NCBI GenBank assembly: GCA_946183915.1
Contig: CAMHDJ010000009.1
Coordinates: forward strand, 1-64,000
Reading direction: 5' to 3'
Source of the DNA: an uncultured Bacteroidales bacterium
GTDB lineage: Bacteria; Bacteroidota; Bacteroidia; Bacteroidales; P3
Length of the DNA: 64,000 nt
Below, one piece after another: positions 41,563-52,655 of this stretch. The notes under the pieces are model-generated. The model was given only the letters and a program-made list of their open reading frames with translations, made no database searches and was not told the origin of the DNA. Within the stretch, counting starts at the first letter, position 1. The number at the start of each line of letters is the position of its first letter. The position numbers and the translations under genes are program-made.

Positions 41563-41808
41563 ATGGAAAACAACGACAATAACAGCCAGTTCGACCTGGC
41601 ATTCGGCAAGATAAACTACATCCTCATGGCTGTCGGCATCCTGCTGCTGGCCCTGGGCTACATCCTCCTCGCCGGGGGTGGCTCGGACGACCCCAACGTC
41701 TTCAACCCCGCCATGTTCGACACCCGCCGCCTCGTGGTGGCCCCCATCCTCATCGTGCTGGGCTTTGTGGTCGAGATCGTCGCCATCATGTTCAAGAACA
41801 AGAAGTAA
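41563..41808 (+). CDS. DUF3098 membrane protein
   Basis: The 81-residue protein has two transmembrane helices (YILMAVGILLLALGYILLAG and LVVAPILIVLGFVVEIVAIM) joined by the SDDPNVFNPAMFDTRRL loop, the signature of DUF3098. It is conserved between ftsX and uppP in many Bacteroidota. The position suggests a role in envelope or division, which is unproven. Confidence 0.88.
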   Translation: MENNDNNSQFDLAFGKINYILMAVGILLLALGYILLAGGGSDDPNVFNPAMFDTRRLVVAPILIVLGFVVEIVAIMFKNKK

Positions 41809-41811
41809 ACT

Positions 41812-42615
41812 ATGGAATGGTTTGAAGCACTGATCCTTGGCATCATCCAGGGACTCACCGAATACCTGCCCGTCAGCTCCAGCGGCCACCTCGCCATTGG
41901 CGCCCACCTCTTCGGCCTCTCGGGCGAGGAGAACCTCACCTTCACCGTGGCCGTCCACGTGGCCACCGTCCTCAGCACCATCGTCATCCTCTGGAAAGAG
42001 ATCGTGTGGCTCTTCACCGACCTGTTCAAGTGGAAATGGAACGAAGGCACGCGCTACATCGTCAACATCCTCATTTCCATGATCCCCGTAGGCATCGTGG
42101 GCCTGTTCTTCAAGGACAAGGTCGAGGCCATCTTCGGTAGCGGCCTGCTGGTGGTGGGCATCTGCCTGATGGTCACGGCGGCCCTGCTGGCCTTCAGCTA
42201 CTGGGCCAAGCCGCGCCAACGCGAGACCATCTCGCCGTGGCACGCCTTCGTCATCGGCCTTGCCCAGGCCCTGGCCGTGCTGCCCGGCCTCTCGCGCTCC
42301 GGCTCCACCATCGCCACCGGCCTCCTGCTGGGCAACAAGAAAGAGCGTCTGGCCCAGTTCTCGTTCCTGATGGTCATCCCGCCCATCCTGGGCGAAGCCC
42401 TGCTCGACGTGAAGGACATGGCCGAGATGGGCGTGAGCCAGGCCATGGCGGGCCTGCCCGTCAGCTCGCTGGCCATCGGTTTCCTGGCCGCCTTCGTGTG
42501 CGGTTGCCTGGCCTGCAAGTGGATGATCAACATCGTCAAGAAAGGCAAGCTCATCTGGTTCGCCCTCTACTGCGCCGTGGTAGGCCTGGCCACCATCATT
42601 CTGCCGCTGCTCTAG
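41812..42615 (+). CDS. uppP: Undecaprenyl-diphosphatase (BacA family)
   Basis: The 267-residue multi-spanning protein recycles undecaprenyl pyrophosphate to the monophosphate carrier for peptidoglycan and glycan synthesis. Both signature regions are present: [17 protein letters not shown] (Glu at about 17, SSSGH at 23-27) and [18 protein letters not shown] (about 160-177). The gene starts 3 bases after DUF3098. The length is typical. Confidence 0.95.
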   Translation: MEWFEALILGIIQGLTEYLPVSSSGHLAIGAHLFGLSGEENLTFTVAVHVATVLSTIVILWKEIVWLFTDLFKWKWNEGTRYIVNILISMIPVGIVGLFFKDKVEAIFGSGLLVVGICLMVTAALLAFSYWAKPRQRETISPWHAFVIGLAQALAVLPGLSRSGSTIATGLLLGNKKERLAQFSFLMVIPPILGEALLDVKDMAEMGVSQAMAGLPVSSLAIGFLAAFVCGCLACKWMINIVKKGKLIWFALYCAVVGLATIILPLL

Positions 42616-42641
42616 CGGCGCCAGCCCCCACCCCTTCGCCC

Positions 42642-43445
42642 ATGCTCAGCCTGGAACAACTGCTCGCCGGTGTCGTCGTGCCCATCGACAAACCCCGCCA
42701 GTGGACGTCGTTCCAGGCGGTGAACAAAGTGAAAGCCGCCGTGCGCAACCTCTACGGCCTCAAGAAGTTCAAGATAGGCCACGCCGGCACCCTCGACCCC
42801 CTGGCCACGGGCCTGCTGCTGGTCTGCGTGGGCAAGGCCACCAAGAGCATCCCGCAGTTGCAGGACGGCGACAAGGTCTACACCGGCACCCTCGTCCTCG
42901 GGGCCACCACCCCCTGCTACGACCTGGAGCAAGCCGTGGACCACTACTACCCCTACGAGCACATCACCCCCGAGTTGCTGCGGCAGCAGGCCGCCACGCT
43001 GACCGGCCCCATCCTGCAGGTGCCGCCCATGTTCAGCGCCGTCAAGATCGACGGCCAGCGGGCCTACGAGTACGCGCGGCGCGACGATCCGACGGTCACC
43101 ATCCAGCCCAAGCCCGTCACGGTCTACAGCTTCGAGATCACCGCCTTCCGCCCCGGCCAGGGCCCTGCCGGCGCAACCGAGACAGCAGTCGCCGCCGGCC
43201 CCACGGCCAAGAACCTCTATCAGAACCCCTTGGGCGAGGTGCCGGCCCACCTGCCGCAGGCCGACTTCCGTATTGCCTGCGGCAAGGGCACCTACATCCG
43301 CTCGCTGGCGCGCGACCTCGGCGAGGCCCTCGGCAGCGGCGCCTTCCTCAGCGCCCTGCGGCGCGAACAGGTGGGCTCCTACACCGTCGACCGCGCCCTG
43401 CAGCTCGACCAGGTGTCCGACTACCTGACCACAGTGGAAAGCTGA
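42642..43445 (+). CDS. truB: tRNA pseudouridine-55 synthase
   Basis: The 267-residue enzyme makes pseudouridine 55 in the T loop of tRNA. The catalytic Asp lies in IGHAGTLDPLATGLLLVC (about residues 46-63). The PPMFSAVKIDGQRAYEYAR and GTYIRSLARDLGEAL motifs are also present. A Gly/Ala/Thr-rich insertion lies between them (about 170-195). The C-terminus is short: its last residues TTVES and the TGA stop are formed by the start of a GTGGAAA repeat element, so the original end may have been replaced. Confidence 0.94.
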   Translation: MLSLEQLLAGVVVPIDKPRQWTSFQAVNKVKAAVRNLYGLKKFKIGHAGTLDPLATGLLLVCVGKATKSIPQLQDGDKVYTGTLVLGATTPCYDLEQAVDHYYPYEHITPELLRQQAATLTGPILQVPPMFSAVKIDGQRAYEYARRDDPTVTIQPKPVTVYSFEITAFRPGQGPAGATETAVAAGPTAKNLYQNPLGEVPAHLPQADFRIACGKGTYIRSLARDLGEALGSGAFLSALRREQVGSYTVDRALQLDQVSDYLTTVES

Positions 43446-43536
43446 AAGTGGAAAGAGAAAAGTGGAAAGATGTGAGAGGAAAGTGAAAAGCGGAAAGTGG
43501 AAAATGCTGTCCACTACCCGCTCTCCACTACCCACT
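43433..43536. repeat. GTGGAAA/GTGGGTA V element over the end of truB
   Basis: AGTGGAAAGCTGAAAGTGGAAAG units from 43433 are followed by complementary-looking CTGTCCACTACCCGCTCTCC and CACTACCCACT units (43507-43536). The element begins inside truB and encodes its stop. Confidence 0.8.
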
Positions 43537-43541
43537 CATCC

Positions 43542-43618
43542 AGGCATCAACTAGGCATCCTCCAGGCATCAACTAGGCATCATCTAGGCATCCCCTCTGC
43601 ATCATCTCTGCATGCACC
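43542..43618. repeat. 11-bp period repeats, seven units
   Basis: AGGCATCAACT-type units start at 43542, 43553, 43564, 43575 and 43586, then CTGCATC-type units at 43597 and 43608. There is no core module nearby. The remaining gap to 43801 holds an AGCCGC/GCGGCT hairpin (about 43664-43681) and no gene. Confidence 0.85.
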
Positions 43619-43801
43619 CCTAACGGATGCACAGAATCAGCATGTTACGTGCATCGCACAAAAGCCGCTGAAAGGCGGCTGAAATAGGCAAATCATAAAA
43701 AATGTTAAACTTTACGTCCACCCCACCCCTACGCCCCATGGAGGCTCGGGAGGGAGCGTCCGGTAGCGTTAAATGTTAAAAATGGCGGCCAGGTCCACTT
43801 T

Positions 43802-43835
43802 TTTGCGGTGTATTTAAAAAAAATGTGTATTTTTG
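43802..43835 (+). promoter_or_regulatory. Promoter for atpD
   Basis: TTTG (43802-43805), 22-nt spacer, TATTTTTG (43828-43835), about 35 nt before the start codon. Confidence 0.6.
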
Positions 43836-43872
43836 CACCGTTTTTCTAGTAAATAATAGAATACAATAATAG

Positions 43873-45378
<1,506 letters not shown>

Positions 45379-45383
45379 GCACC

Positions 45384-45620
45384 ATGAAAGTCAAGATCAC
45401 CAAACCCGACAGCACCCTCTACGACGGCGAAGCCAAGCTGCTGCAGCTGCCTGGCACGGGTGGCTTGTTCGAGATCATGAACAACCACGCCCCCATCATC
45501 TCGTCGCTCCGGCGAGGGGTCATCCGTCTGGTAGCCAACGACGACCAGGAGCAGACCTTCGACATCCGCGGCGGCGTCGTCAAGGGGCAGCAGAACGACC
45601 TGCTGATCCTGGTGCAATGA
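45384..45620 (+). CDS. atpC: F1 ATP synthase epsilon subunit (short form)
   Basis: The 78-residue protein contains only the N-terminal beta-sandwich of epsilon (KPDSTLYDGEAKLLQLPGTG, FEIMNNHAPIISSLRRGVIR). The C-terminal two-helix inhibitory domain found in longer forms (about 130 residues) is absent. Short epsilons are usual in Bacteroidota. It ends in a strong terminator, so atpD-atpC form a complete transcription unit. Confidence 0.93.
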   Translation: MKVKITKPDSTLYDGEAKLLQLPGTGGLFEIMNNHAPIISSLRRGVIRLVANDDQEQTFDIRGGVVKGQQNDLLILVQ

Positions 45621-45633
45621 GAAAAAGAAAGCG

Positions 45634-45671
45634 GCGGCGCCGGCCTTGACAGTCGGCGCCGCTTTTGTTTT
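45634..45671 (+). terminator. Terminator after atpDC
   Basis: GCGGCGCC (45634-45641) pairs with GGCGCCGC (45655-45662). TTTTGTTTT follows. Confidence 0.92.
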
Positions 45672-45693
45672 ACATTCCTAGATTGTATTAGAT

Positions 45694-47391
45694 ATGGGTA
45701 AAAGACTACTGGTGCTGATAGCCTTGGCGGCTGTCGGTGCCGAGGTGGCCATGGCCTGCACCAACCTCATTGTGGGCAAAAAGGCTTCGGCCGACGGCAG
45801 CGTGATCTGCACCTACAACTGCGACGGCTTCGGCTTCGCCGGCTCGCTGTTCCACACGCCCGCCGGCCGTCACGCTCCCGGGGAGCTGATTGCCATCCAC
45901 GGCTGGGGGCCCGTACACGAAGGACAATACGTCGACCAGGTGGACTACACCTACAACGTGGTGGGCTTCATGAACGAGCGGCAGGTGACCATCGTGGAGA
46001 GCACCTTCGACGGCCGTCTGGAGCTGCAGAACCGCGAGGGGCTGCTGGACTACTTCAGCCTGATGCGGCTGGCGCTGCAGCGCTCGGCCACCGCCCGCGA
46101 GGCCATAGCATGGATGGGCACGCTGGTGGAAGAGTACGGCTACAACTCGACCGGCGAGAGCATCACCGTCTGCGACCCCAACGAGGCATGGATCATGGAG
46201 ATGATAGGCAAAGGCCCCGGACGGAAAGGCGCCGTGTGGGTGGCCCTGCGCATCCCGGACGACTGCATCAGCGCCCACGCCAACCTCAGCCGCATACGGC
46301 AGTTTCCGCAGGAGAAGAAGCGCTCCTACAAGAGCATCAGCAGCAATAACTACAAGCACATCAACCGTCCAGAAGTGGAATGTGTCTATGCCGCCGACGT
46401 CATTACCTTCGCCCGCGAGATGGGCTTCTTCAGCGGCAAGGACGAGGAGTTCTCCTTCCGCGACGCCTACTGCCCCATCGACTTCGAGAACGTGCGCTAC
46501 GCCGACGCCCGCGTGTGGAGCTTCTTCCGCCACCACCGTTCGGATATGGACCAGTACCTGCCCTATATCAACGGCGAGTTCGACCGCTGCGATGCGCTGC
46601 CCCTCTGGGTGAAGCCCGACAAGCCCTTGAGCCTGCGCGACGTGATGGCCGACATGCGCGACCACTACGAGGGCACGCCGCTCGACATGACCGCCGACAT
46701 GACCGCCGGCCCGTGGCAGATGCCCATCCGCCCGCTGCCGATGCATTACAAGACCACGGATGGCGTGGACCTCTTCCGCGAGCGCCCCATCGCCACACAG
46801 CAGAGCGGCTTCAGCATGGTGTGCCAGATGCGCTCATGGAAGCGCGACGATGTGGGCGGCATCACATGGTTCAACTGCGACGACGCCGACATGGTGGCCT
46901 ACGTGCCCCTCTACTGCTGCATCACACAGGTGCCCGACTGCTTCCGTCCGGAGAACAACCCGCGCTCGGAGTTCAGCTTCGAGTCGGCCTTCTGGATGAA
47001 CAACTGGGTGGCTAACATGATCTATCCCCGCTACAGTCTGATGATCGGCGACCTGCGCAAGGCCCAGCGCGAACTGGAGGACTACTACATCGCCGACCAG
47101 GACAGCGTGCTGAAAGCCGTGGATCGACTCACCAGCCAGGAGCGGCGCGACTACCTGAACCGCAAGAGCATAGAATACGCCGACCGCATGATGCAGCGTT
47201 GGGACCGATTGGCCAAGCACCTCATAGTGAAATACAACGACCAGGTGGTGAAGCGCGAGAACGAGGATGGCACCTTCCAGCGCTGGGGCTACGACACGCC
47301 TGGCTACGGCCAGTCCTTCATCGATGCCATTCCCGCCGCTACGGGCACCCGATACCGACTGAAAGAAGTAATTGAACGCCAAGAACGATGA
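45694..47391 (+). CDS. C69-family dipeptidase, exported
   Basis: The 565-residue Ntn-hydrolase-like peptidase has a signal region (LLVLIALAAVGAEVAMA). The nucleophile Cys22 follows in ACTNLIVGKKASADGSVI, exposed by signal removal. The family motif GNSTGESI-like appears as YGYNSTGESITVCDPNEAWI. C69 enzymes cleave dipeptides. The next gene overlaps by 4 bases and encodes a peptide-binding lipoprotein, so the pair probably works in peptide scavenging. Confidence 0.9.
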   Translation: MGKRLLVLIALAAVGAEVAMACTNLIVGKKASADGSVICTYNCDGFGFAGSLFHTPAGRHAPGELIAIHGWGPVHEGQYVDQVDYTYNVVGFMNERQVTIVESTFDGRLELQNREGLLDYFSLMRLALQRSATAREAIAWMGTLVEEYGYNSTGESITVCDPNEAWIMEMIGKGPGRKGAVWVALRIPDDCISAHANLSRIRQFPQEKKRSYKSISSNNYKHINRPEVECVYAADVITFAREMGFFSGKDEEFSFRDAYCPIDFENVRYADARVWSFFRHHRSDMDQYLPYINGEFDRCDALPLWVKPDKPLSLRDVMADMRDHYEGTPLDMTADMTAGPWQMPIRPLPMHYKTTDGVDLFRERPIATQQSGFSMVCQMRSWKRDDVGGITWFNCDDADMVAYVPLYCCITQVPDCFRPENNPRSEFSFESAFWMNNWVANMIYPRYSLMIGDLRKAQRELEDYYIADQDSVLKAVDRLTSQERRDYLNRKSIEYADRMMQRWDRLAKHLIVKYNDQVVKRENEDGTFQRWGYDTPGYGQSFIDAIPAATGTRYRLKEVIERQER

Positions 47392-48962
47392 AACAACATA
47401 CACTACTACTGTCTGTCGCACTACTGCTGACGGTCGCCTCGTGCAGCCGTCACAACCACAGCGACAAGCAGATATTCCACTACAACGAGAGCGCCGGAAT
47501 CGCCACGCTCGACCCCGCCTTCGCCAAGGATCAGAGCATCATCTGGCCCTGCCGCCAGCTGTACAACGGCCTCATCCAGCTCGACACCCTGCTGCAGGTG
47601 CAACCCGCCATCGCCAAAAGCTGGGTGGTGAGCCCCGACGGCCTCGACTACACCTTCACCCTCCGCGACGACGTCCGTTTCCACAACGGCCGCACCGTCA
47701 CAGCCGGAGACTTCCTGTACAGCTTCCGCCGCATCGTCGATCCCGACGTCGCCTCGCCCGGAGCCTGGATCTTCTCCAGCGTCGACAGCTTCAGCGCCCC
47801 GAACGACAGCACCTTCTGCATCCGCCTGAAGGAGCCCTTCGCCCCCTTCCTCAGCCAGCTGGGCATGGTCTACTGCTCGGTGGTGCCGCGCGAGGAGGTG
47901 GAACGCTACGGCAAAGAGTTCCGTTCACACCCCTGCGGCACCGGCCCCTTCCGCTTCCAATACTGGAAGGAGGGCGTCAAACTCGTCATGCGTCGCAACC
48001 CCGACTACTTCGAACGCGACGACGACGGCTCCCCCCTGCCCTACCTTGATGCCGTGGCAGTCACCTTCATCGTCGACAAACAGACCGTCTTCCTGGAGTT
48101 TGTCAAGGGCAATCTGGACTTCATGAACTCCATCGACGCCAGCTACAAGGACGAAATTCTCACCCTCGACGGGCAGTTGAAGGAGAAGTATGCCGGCCGC
48201 ATCGACATGGTATCCACCCCCTACCTGAACACCGAATACCTTGGTTTCCAGATGGAAGACAAGACATCTCCACTGGCCGACCGACGCATTCGCCAAGCGA
48301 TCAACTACGGATTCGACCGACGGAAGATGATGCGATACCTGCGCAACAACATTGGCCAGCCGGGTGTGGGCGGCATGGTGCCGCTGGGATTGCCGGGCTT
48401 CGACACCGTCAAGCCCTACTACGAGTACAATCCCGAGCTTTCACGCCAACTGCTGGCCGAGGCCGGCTACCCCGGTGGCCAGGGCTTGCCGCGCATCAAA
48501 CTGGCCACCACCTCGAGCTATCTCGATGTGTGTAAGTACATTCAGCAGCAGTTGAACCTCCTCGGTATGGACGTGCAGGTCGACGTCAACCCACCCGCTG
48601 CCCTGCGAGAGCACATGGCGCAGGGGCAGGAGATGTGGTTCCGCGGCTCGTGGATTGCCGACTATCCCGATGCCGAGAACTACCTCTCGCTCTTCTTCAG
48701 CCCCAATCGGGCTCCGGCAGGGCCGAACTATACGCGCTTCAGCAGCCGCGAGTTCGACCACCTCTACCGCGAGGCCCGCCGTTGCACCGACCCCGACCGC
48801 CGCGTGGCGCTCTACCAGCGCATGGACAGTCTGGTGATGACCGAGGCTCCGGTCGTGGTGCTTTACTACGATCAGATCCTGCATTTCACCCACAAGAACG
48901 TCCGCGGACTTCGGTCAGACGCCCTTAACACTCTCGACCTCCGACGGGTGAGGATCGACTGA
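47388..48962 (+). CDS. Peptide/oligopeptide ABC transporter substrate-binding lipoprotein
   Basis: The 524-residue protein has lipobox TVASCS (Cys about residue 19) and the family 5 solute-binding fold: LDPAFAKDQSIIWPCRQLYN, SWVVSPDGLDYTFTLRDDVR, FHNGRTVTAGDFLYSFRRI, and SPLADRRIRQAINYGFDRRK. This is the DppA/OppA type, which binds di- or oligopeptides. No permease or ATPase genes follow, so it must use components encoded elsewhere or act as a free binding protein. It overlaps the C69 peptidase gene (ATGA). Confidence 0.92.
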   Translation: MKQHTLLLSVALLLTVASCSRHNHSDKQIFHYNESAGIATLDPAFAKDQSIIWPCRQLYNGLIQLDTLLQVQPAIAKSWVVSPDGLDYTFTLRDDVRFHNGRTVTAGDFLYSFRRIVDPDVASPGAWIFSSVDSFSAPNDSTFCIRLKEPFAPFLSQLGMVYCSVVPREEVERYGKEFRSHPCGTGPFRFQYWKEGVKLVMRRNPDYFERDDDGSPLPYLDAVAVTFIVDKQTVFLEFVKGNLDFMNSIDASYKDEILTLDGQLKEKYAGRIDMVSTPYLNTEYLGFQMEDKTSPLADRRIRQAINYGFDRRKMMRYLRNNIGQPGVGGMVPLGLPGFDTVKPYYEYNPELSRQLLAEAGYPGGQGLPRIKLATTSSYLDVCKYIQQQLNLLGMDVQVDVNPPAALREHMAQGQEMWFRGSWIADYPDAENYLSLFFSPNRAPAGPNYTRFSSREFDHLYREARRCTDPDRRVALYQRMDSLVMTEAPVVVLYYDQILHFTHKNVRGLRSDALNTLDLRRVRID

Positions 48963-49002
48963 CGGGGACCACTCCCTCCCCTGACGCAGCCAAAACTTCT
49001 GA

Positions 49003-49482
49003 TCAGTACTCCGTTCGGTCGCTTTTTTCCATCCAGCGACGGAAGGACTCCTGCGCCTCGTCGCGCAGCAGGGGGCGGATGGGAAGCCGACGTTGGTCGA
49101 GAGGTCGCGAGATTTCCTCGTAGATGAAGTCGTCGGCAAAGTGAATATCGGCAGCGTCACGTCGGGTATTCCCATAAAATACACGCTGTATACCAGCCCA
49201 ATAGATGGCACCAAGGCACATAGGGCATGGCTCGCACGAGGTGTAGATGGTGCACCCTTCGAGGTGGAAGGTGTCGAGATGTCGGCAGGCTTCGCGGATG
49301 GCTGTCACCTCGGCATGGGCCGTCGGGTCACAGAGCAGGGTGACGCTGTTGGAGCCTTCGGCAACAATCTGGCCATCTTTGACGATGACGGCGCCGAAAG
49401 GGCCGCCACCACGCTGCACACTCTCGTTGGCCAACTCGATGGCACGACGCATGAAGATCTTGTCTTGTTCGTTATTACTCAT
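49003..49482 (-). CDS. Nucleoside/guanine deaminase (CMP/dCMP deaminase fold)
   Basis: The 159-residue protein has the zinc site HAEVTAIREA (His and catalytic Glu) and TSCEPCPMCLGAIYWA (two Cys ligands). The C-terminal DDFIYEEISRPLDQRR resembles guanine deaminases rather than TadA. ATG 49482 is chosen because the upstream frame crosses the promoter of the divergent symporter gene. It acts in purine or pyrimidine salvage. The exact base is uncertain. Confidence 0.88.
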   Translation of the reverse strand: MSNNEQDKIFMRRAIELANESVQRGGGPFGAVIVKDGQIVAEGSNSVTLLCDPTAHAEVTAIREACRHLDTFHLEGCTIYTSCEPCPMCLGAIYWAGIQRVFYGNTRRDAADIHFADDFIYEEISRPLDQRRLPIRPLLRDEAQESFRRWMEKSDRTEY

Positions 49483-49578
49483 GCATATATAACGCCAGAA
49501 CCGGGCGATTATTGCAGCAAACCCACGAGAAAAGGCGCTTGGATGTTGCGCTTTCTCTATGCTTTTTCCGCTCGGATG

Positions 49579-49609
49579 TTGCACAGAATGGAAAAAGTTT
49601 GTACCTTTG
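49579..49609 (+). promoter_or_regulatory. Promoter for the AGCS symporter gene
   Basis: TTG (49579-49581), 20-nt spacer, TACCTTTG (49602-49609). It favours the start at ATG 49632 (leader about 17 nt, as elsewhere in the window) over ATG 49620. Confidence 0.7.
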
Positions 49610-49631
49610 CACTCGAAAAATGGCATTCATC

Positions 49632-51251
49632 ATGAACACGGTAGACAACTGGTTGATGCAGGCTGTGGTGACGCTCAACAGCTGGGTGTGGAGCCCGGCG
49701 CTGGTGGCTCTCTGCCTGGCTGTGGGGCTTTATTTCTCGTTCCGCACGCGTTTCGTGCAGGTACGCCGTTTCGGCGAGATGTTCCGACTGCTGGTCGGGG
49801 CCGAGAATTCGAAGAAACAAAGGATAGAAGAAGCGACCGATCGAACGAATGACAGTCCGAAGAAAAAGGTGGGTATCTCGTCGTTCCAGGCCTTTGCCAT
49901 GGCATTGTCGGGGCGAGTGGGCACCGGCAACATCGTCGGCGTGGCCACAGCCATCGGCTTTGGAGGGCCGGGAGCCATCGTGTGGATGTGGCTCATCGCC
50001 TTCTTCGGAGCCGGGACAGCCTTCGTTGAGGCTACCTTGGCGCAGATATATAAGGAAAACCACAACGGACAATTCCGCGGAGGTCCGGCCTACTTCATCG
50101 AGAGCGGATTGCGGTCGCCCTTCTTTGGGGCCGTCTTTGCCGTGCTGGCTGCCGTGGCCTGCGGCTTCCTGTTGCCCCCCATCCACAGCAACAGCATCTC
50201 GCTGAGTCTGGGCCATACCTTCGGTCTGCCGGTGTGGACGGTGGGGCTCGGGGTGGCACTGCTGATAGCTCTGGTCATCATCGGAGGCGTGAAACGCATC
50301 GCCAACGTGGCACAAGTCGTGGCTCCCATCATGGCGGCGGTCTATATCCTGCTGGCACTCGTGGTACTGGCGGTCAACTACCGGCTGGTGCCCGAGGTGT
50401 TCATGCAGATGCTGCGGGGGGCAGTGGGCGTCAATGAGGTGGGAGGCGCCCTGTTGGGCAGCACCATCGCCTGGGGCGTCAAGCGGGGTATCTACAGCAA
50501 CGAGGCCGGCCAAGGCACGGGGGCCATCGTGGCGGCTGCCGCCAAGGTGAGCCATCCGGTGAAGCAAGGGCTCGTACAGGCCTTCTCTGTCTACATCGAC
50601 ACGCTGCTCGTCTGCACCGCCACCGCCATGATGATCCTGGCTTGCAAGACCTACAACATCATCGACACCGTGCAGCAGACCGCCACTGGCCCCATAGTGA
50701 CCTACCTTCAGCAGAACCCCATGGCGCCGGAAGGCGAGCCAGGCGTCTTCTACACCACCGGTGCCCTCGGCACCGTGGTCGGCCCACGCGCAGGCGACAT
50801 CGTCATCGCCGTAGCCCTCTTCTTCTTTGCTTTCACCACCATCATGGCCTATTACTATTACGCCGAGACCAATCTGGTCTACCTCTTCAACCGCTGGCGC
50901 CGCCGCCAATACCGAAAGCACCCCGAGCAACTGGACGAACTGGAGCGCGCCGATGTGCGCTTCGGCGACGACCGGAGCGAGAAAGTGGTGGTGTGGTTGA
51001 TGCGCATCGGTACCGTTGGGGCCGTCTTCACGGGTTCGCTGACGGGCAGTGGAATGGCATGGACGCTGGGTGATATCGGCGTAGGCATCATGGCTTGGAT
51101 CAACGTGGTGGCCATCTTGCTGCTCTCTCCCAAGGCTTTGCGCGCCCTGAAGGACTACGAACAGCAAAAGAAACAGGGCCTCGAGCCGACATTCGACCCT
51201 GAAGCCCTGGACATTAAGCACTGCGAATACTGGACAGCGTCAGGCGAGTGA
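49632..51251 (+). CDS. Sodium:alanine/glycine symporter (AGCS family)
   Basis: The inner-membrane carrier has about 539 residues and about ten helices. It opens MNTVDNWLMQAVVTLNSWVW. Conserved segments are SGRVGTGNIVGVATAIGFGG and the family signature AWGVKRGIYSNEAGQGTGAI. It imports alanine or glycine with Na+. The gene ends by overlapping the convergent CYTH gene by 12 bases. Downstream helices and the Lys/Gln-rich tail are ordinary. Confidence 0.93.
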   Translation: MNTVDNWLMQAVVTLNSWVWSPALVALCLAVGLYFSFRTRFVQVRRFGEMFRLLVGAENSKKQRIEEATDRTNDSPKKKVGISSFQAFAMALSGRVGTGNIVGVATAIGFGGPGAIVWMWLIAFFGAGTAFVEATLAQIYKENHNGQFRGGPAYFIESGLRSPFFGAVFAVLAAVACGFLLPPIHSNSISLSLGHTFGLPVWTVGLGVALLIALVIIGGVKRIANVAQVVAPIMAAVYILLALVVLAVNYRLVPEVFMQMLRGAVGVNEVGGALLGSTIAWGVKRGIYSNEAGQGTGAIVAAAAKVSHPVKQGLVQAFSVYIDTLLVCTATAMMILACKTYNIIDTVQQTATGPIVTYLQQNPMAPEGEPGVFYTTGALGTVVGPRAGDIVIAVALFFFAFTTIMAYYYYAETNLVYLFNRWRRRQYRKHPEQLDELERADVRFGDDRSEKVVVWLMRIGTVGAVFTGSLTGSGMAWTLGDIGVGIMAWINVVAILLLSPKALRALKDYEQQKKQGLEPTFDPEALDIKHCEYWTASGE

Positions 51252-51704
51252 GGCCAAGAAGCTGTTGCGATAGCGGGGGTCGGTCGACACATCGTCGCCG
51301 AACCAGGCCGGCGGCGTGAAGCGGTCGGCCGCCTCGGTCGACGGGAACTCGACCTCGACCAGCCGTAGCCCTTCGTGGGACCCATGGAAGATATCCAACT
51401 CCGCCACCAGACCGCAGTCGGCCAACGGCACACGATAGCGCGTCTTGCTGACCAACTGCCCATCACACTTTTCTCTCAGTCTGAGGTATTTCTGCTCGCT
51501 CAGGCGGAACTCTTCCTCGCGGTTGTGAATGGCCGACGAGCCGGTGACGACCCGTTCCTTGACGGTGAGCCAAAAGACATCGCCCATCCGGCGGACACGC
51601 ACGGTGGGCGATGTGCAGAGGTAGCCTTGCTCTATCTCCACATGAGGGCACTCACTCAAACCCTCCGGCAGAGAGGCAACAAGGTATTTACGTTCGATTT
51701 CCAT
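51240..51704 (-). CDS. CYTH-domain protein
   Basis: The 154-residue protein begins with the ExExK signature (MEIERKYLV). The alternating charged strands of the triphosphate tunnel fold follow (TVRVRRMGDVFWLTVKERVV, HNREEEFRLSEQKYLRL, VAELDIFHGSHEGLRLVEVE). Stand-alone bacterial CYTH proteins are often tripolyphosphatases; the activity here is not known. ATG shares one base with the purC stop (TGATG). Confidence 0.9.
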   Translation of the reverse strand: MEIERKYLVASLPEGLSECPHVEIEQGYLCTSPTVRVRRMGDVFWLTVKERVVTGSSAIHNREEEFRLSEQKYLRLREKCDGQLVSKTRYRVPLADCGLVAELDIFHGSHEGLRLVEVEFPSTEAADRFTPPAWFGDDVSTDPRYRNSFLASLA

Positions 51705-52651
51705 CAGAGCGTAGCCAGGTAGTCGGTGACATTCTTCTCGATGCGGGCAGCCACATCGGGGCAGTCGTCGGCTTTCTGGAAGCGCTCGCCGGTGATGTGC
51801 TCATAGAGCTCGATGTAGCGGTCGCTGATGCTGGCCACGATCTCGTCGGTCATTTCGGGCACCTGCTGGCCTTCCTTTCCCTGGAATCCGTTGGCCATGA
51901 GCCACTCACGCACGAACTCTTTGCTCAGCTGGCGCTGGTGTTCGCCTTTGGCAAGGCGCTCCTCGTAGCCGTCGGCATAGAAGTAGCGGCTGCTGTCGGG
52001 CGTGTGGATCTCGTCGATGAGGTAGATCTTGCCGTCGCGCTTGCCAAACTCATACTTGGTGTCGACCAGGATGAGGCCCTTGGCGGCAGCGATCTCGGTG
52101 CCGCGCTGGAAGAGCTGCAGCGAGTAGCGCTCCAGCTGGTCGTAGTCCTCCTGGCTGACGAGGCCCGTGCGGATGATCTCCTCACGGCTGATGTTCTCGT
52201 CGTGACCCTCGTCGGCCTTGGTGGTGGGAGTGACGATCGGGGTGGGGAATTTCTGGTTTTCCACCATGCCCTCGGGCAGCTGCACGCCGCAGAGGGTGCG
52301 GGCACCGGCCTTGTATTCGCGCCAGGCGCTGCCGGCCAGGTAGCCGCGGACGATCATCTCGACGCGGAAGCCCTCGCACTTGAGGCCCACGGTGACCATC
52401 GGGTCGGGCGTGGCCAGCTTCCAGTTGGGCAGTATGTCGGCTGTGGCGTCGAGGAATTTGGCGGCAATCTGGTTCAGGACCTGGCCCTTATAGGGAATGC
52501 CTTTGGGCAGCACCACGTCGAAGGCCGAGATACGATCGCTCACGACCATGGCCATATAGCGGTCGTCGATGTTGTAGACGTCGCGCACTTTGCCGACGTA
52601 GAGGCTCTTTTGTTTCGGGAAATTGAAGTTGGTTTTAACAACTGCTTTCAT
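51704..52651 (-). CDS. purC: Phosphoribosylaminoimidazole-succinocarboxamide (SAICAR) synthase
   Basis: The 315-residue enzyme joins aspartate to CAIR in purine synthesis using ATP. It shows [40 protein letters not shown], the SAICAR signature [14 protein letters not shown] and [20 protein letters not shown]. The length matches the long single-domain form. Other pur genes are not adjacent. It lies 4 bases after rsmD. Confidence 0.96.
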   Translation of the reverse strand: MKAVVKTNFNFPKQKSLYVGKVRDVYNIDDRYMAMVVSDRISAFDVVLPKGIPYKGQVLNQIAAKFLDATADILPNWKLATPDPMVTVGLKCEGFRVEMIVRGYLAGSAWREYKAGARTLCGVQLPEGMVENQKFPTPIVTPTTKADEGHDENISREEIIRTGLVSQEDYDQLERYSLQLFQRGTEIAAAKGLILVDTKYEFGKRDGKIYLIDEIHTPDSSRYFYADGYEERLAKGEHQRQLSKEFVREWLMANGFQGKEGQQVPEMTDEIVASISDRYIELYEHITGERFQKADDCPDVAARIEKNVTDYLATL

Positions 52652-52655
52652 ATCT

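Noticed and set aside
49483-49626. N-terminal extension of the deaminase to 207 residues
   Set aside because: It would run across the divergent promoter at 49579-49609. The conserved domain begins at ATG 49482.
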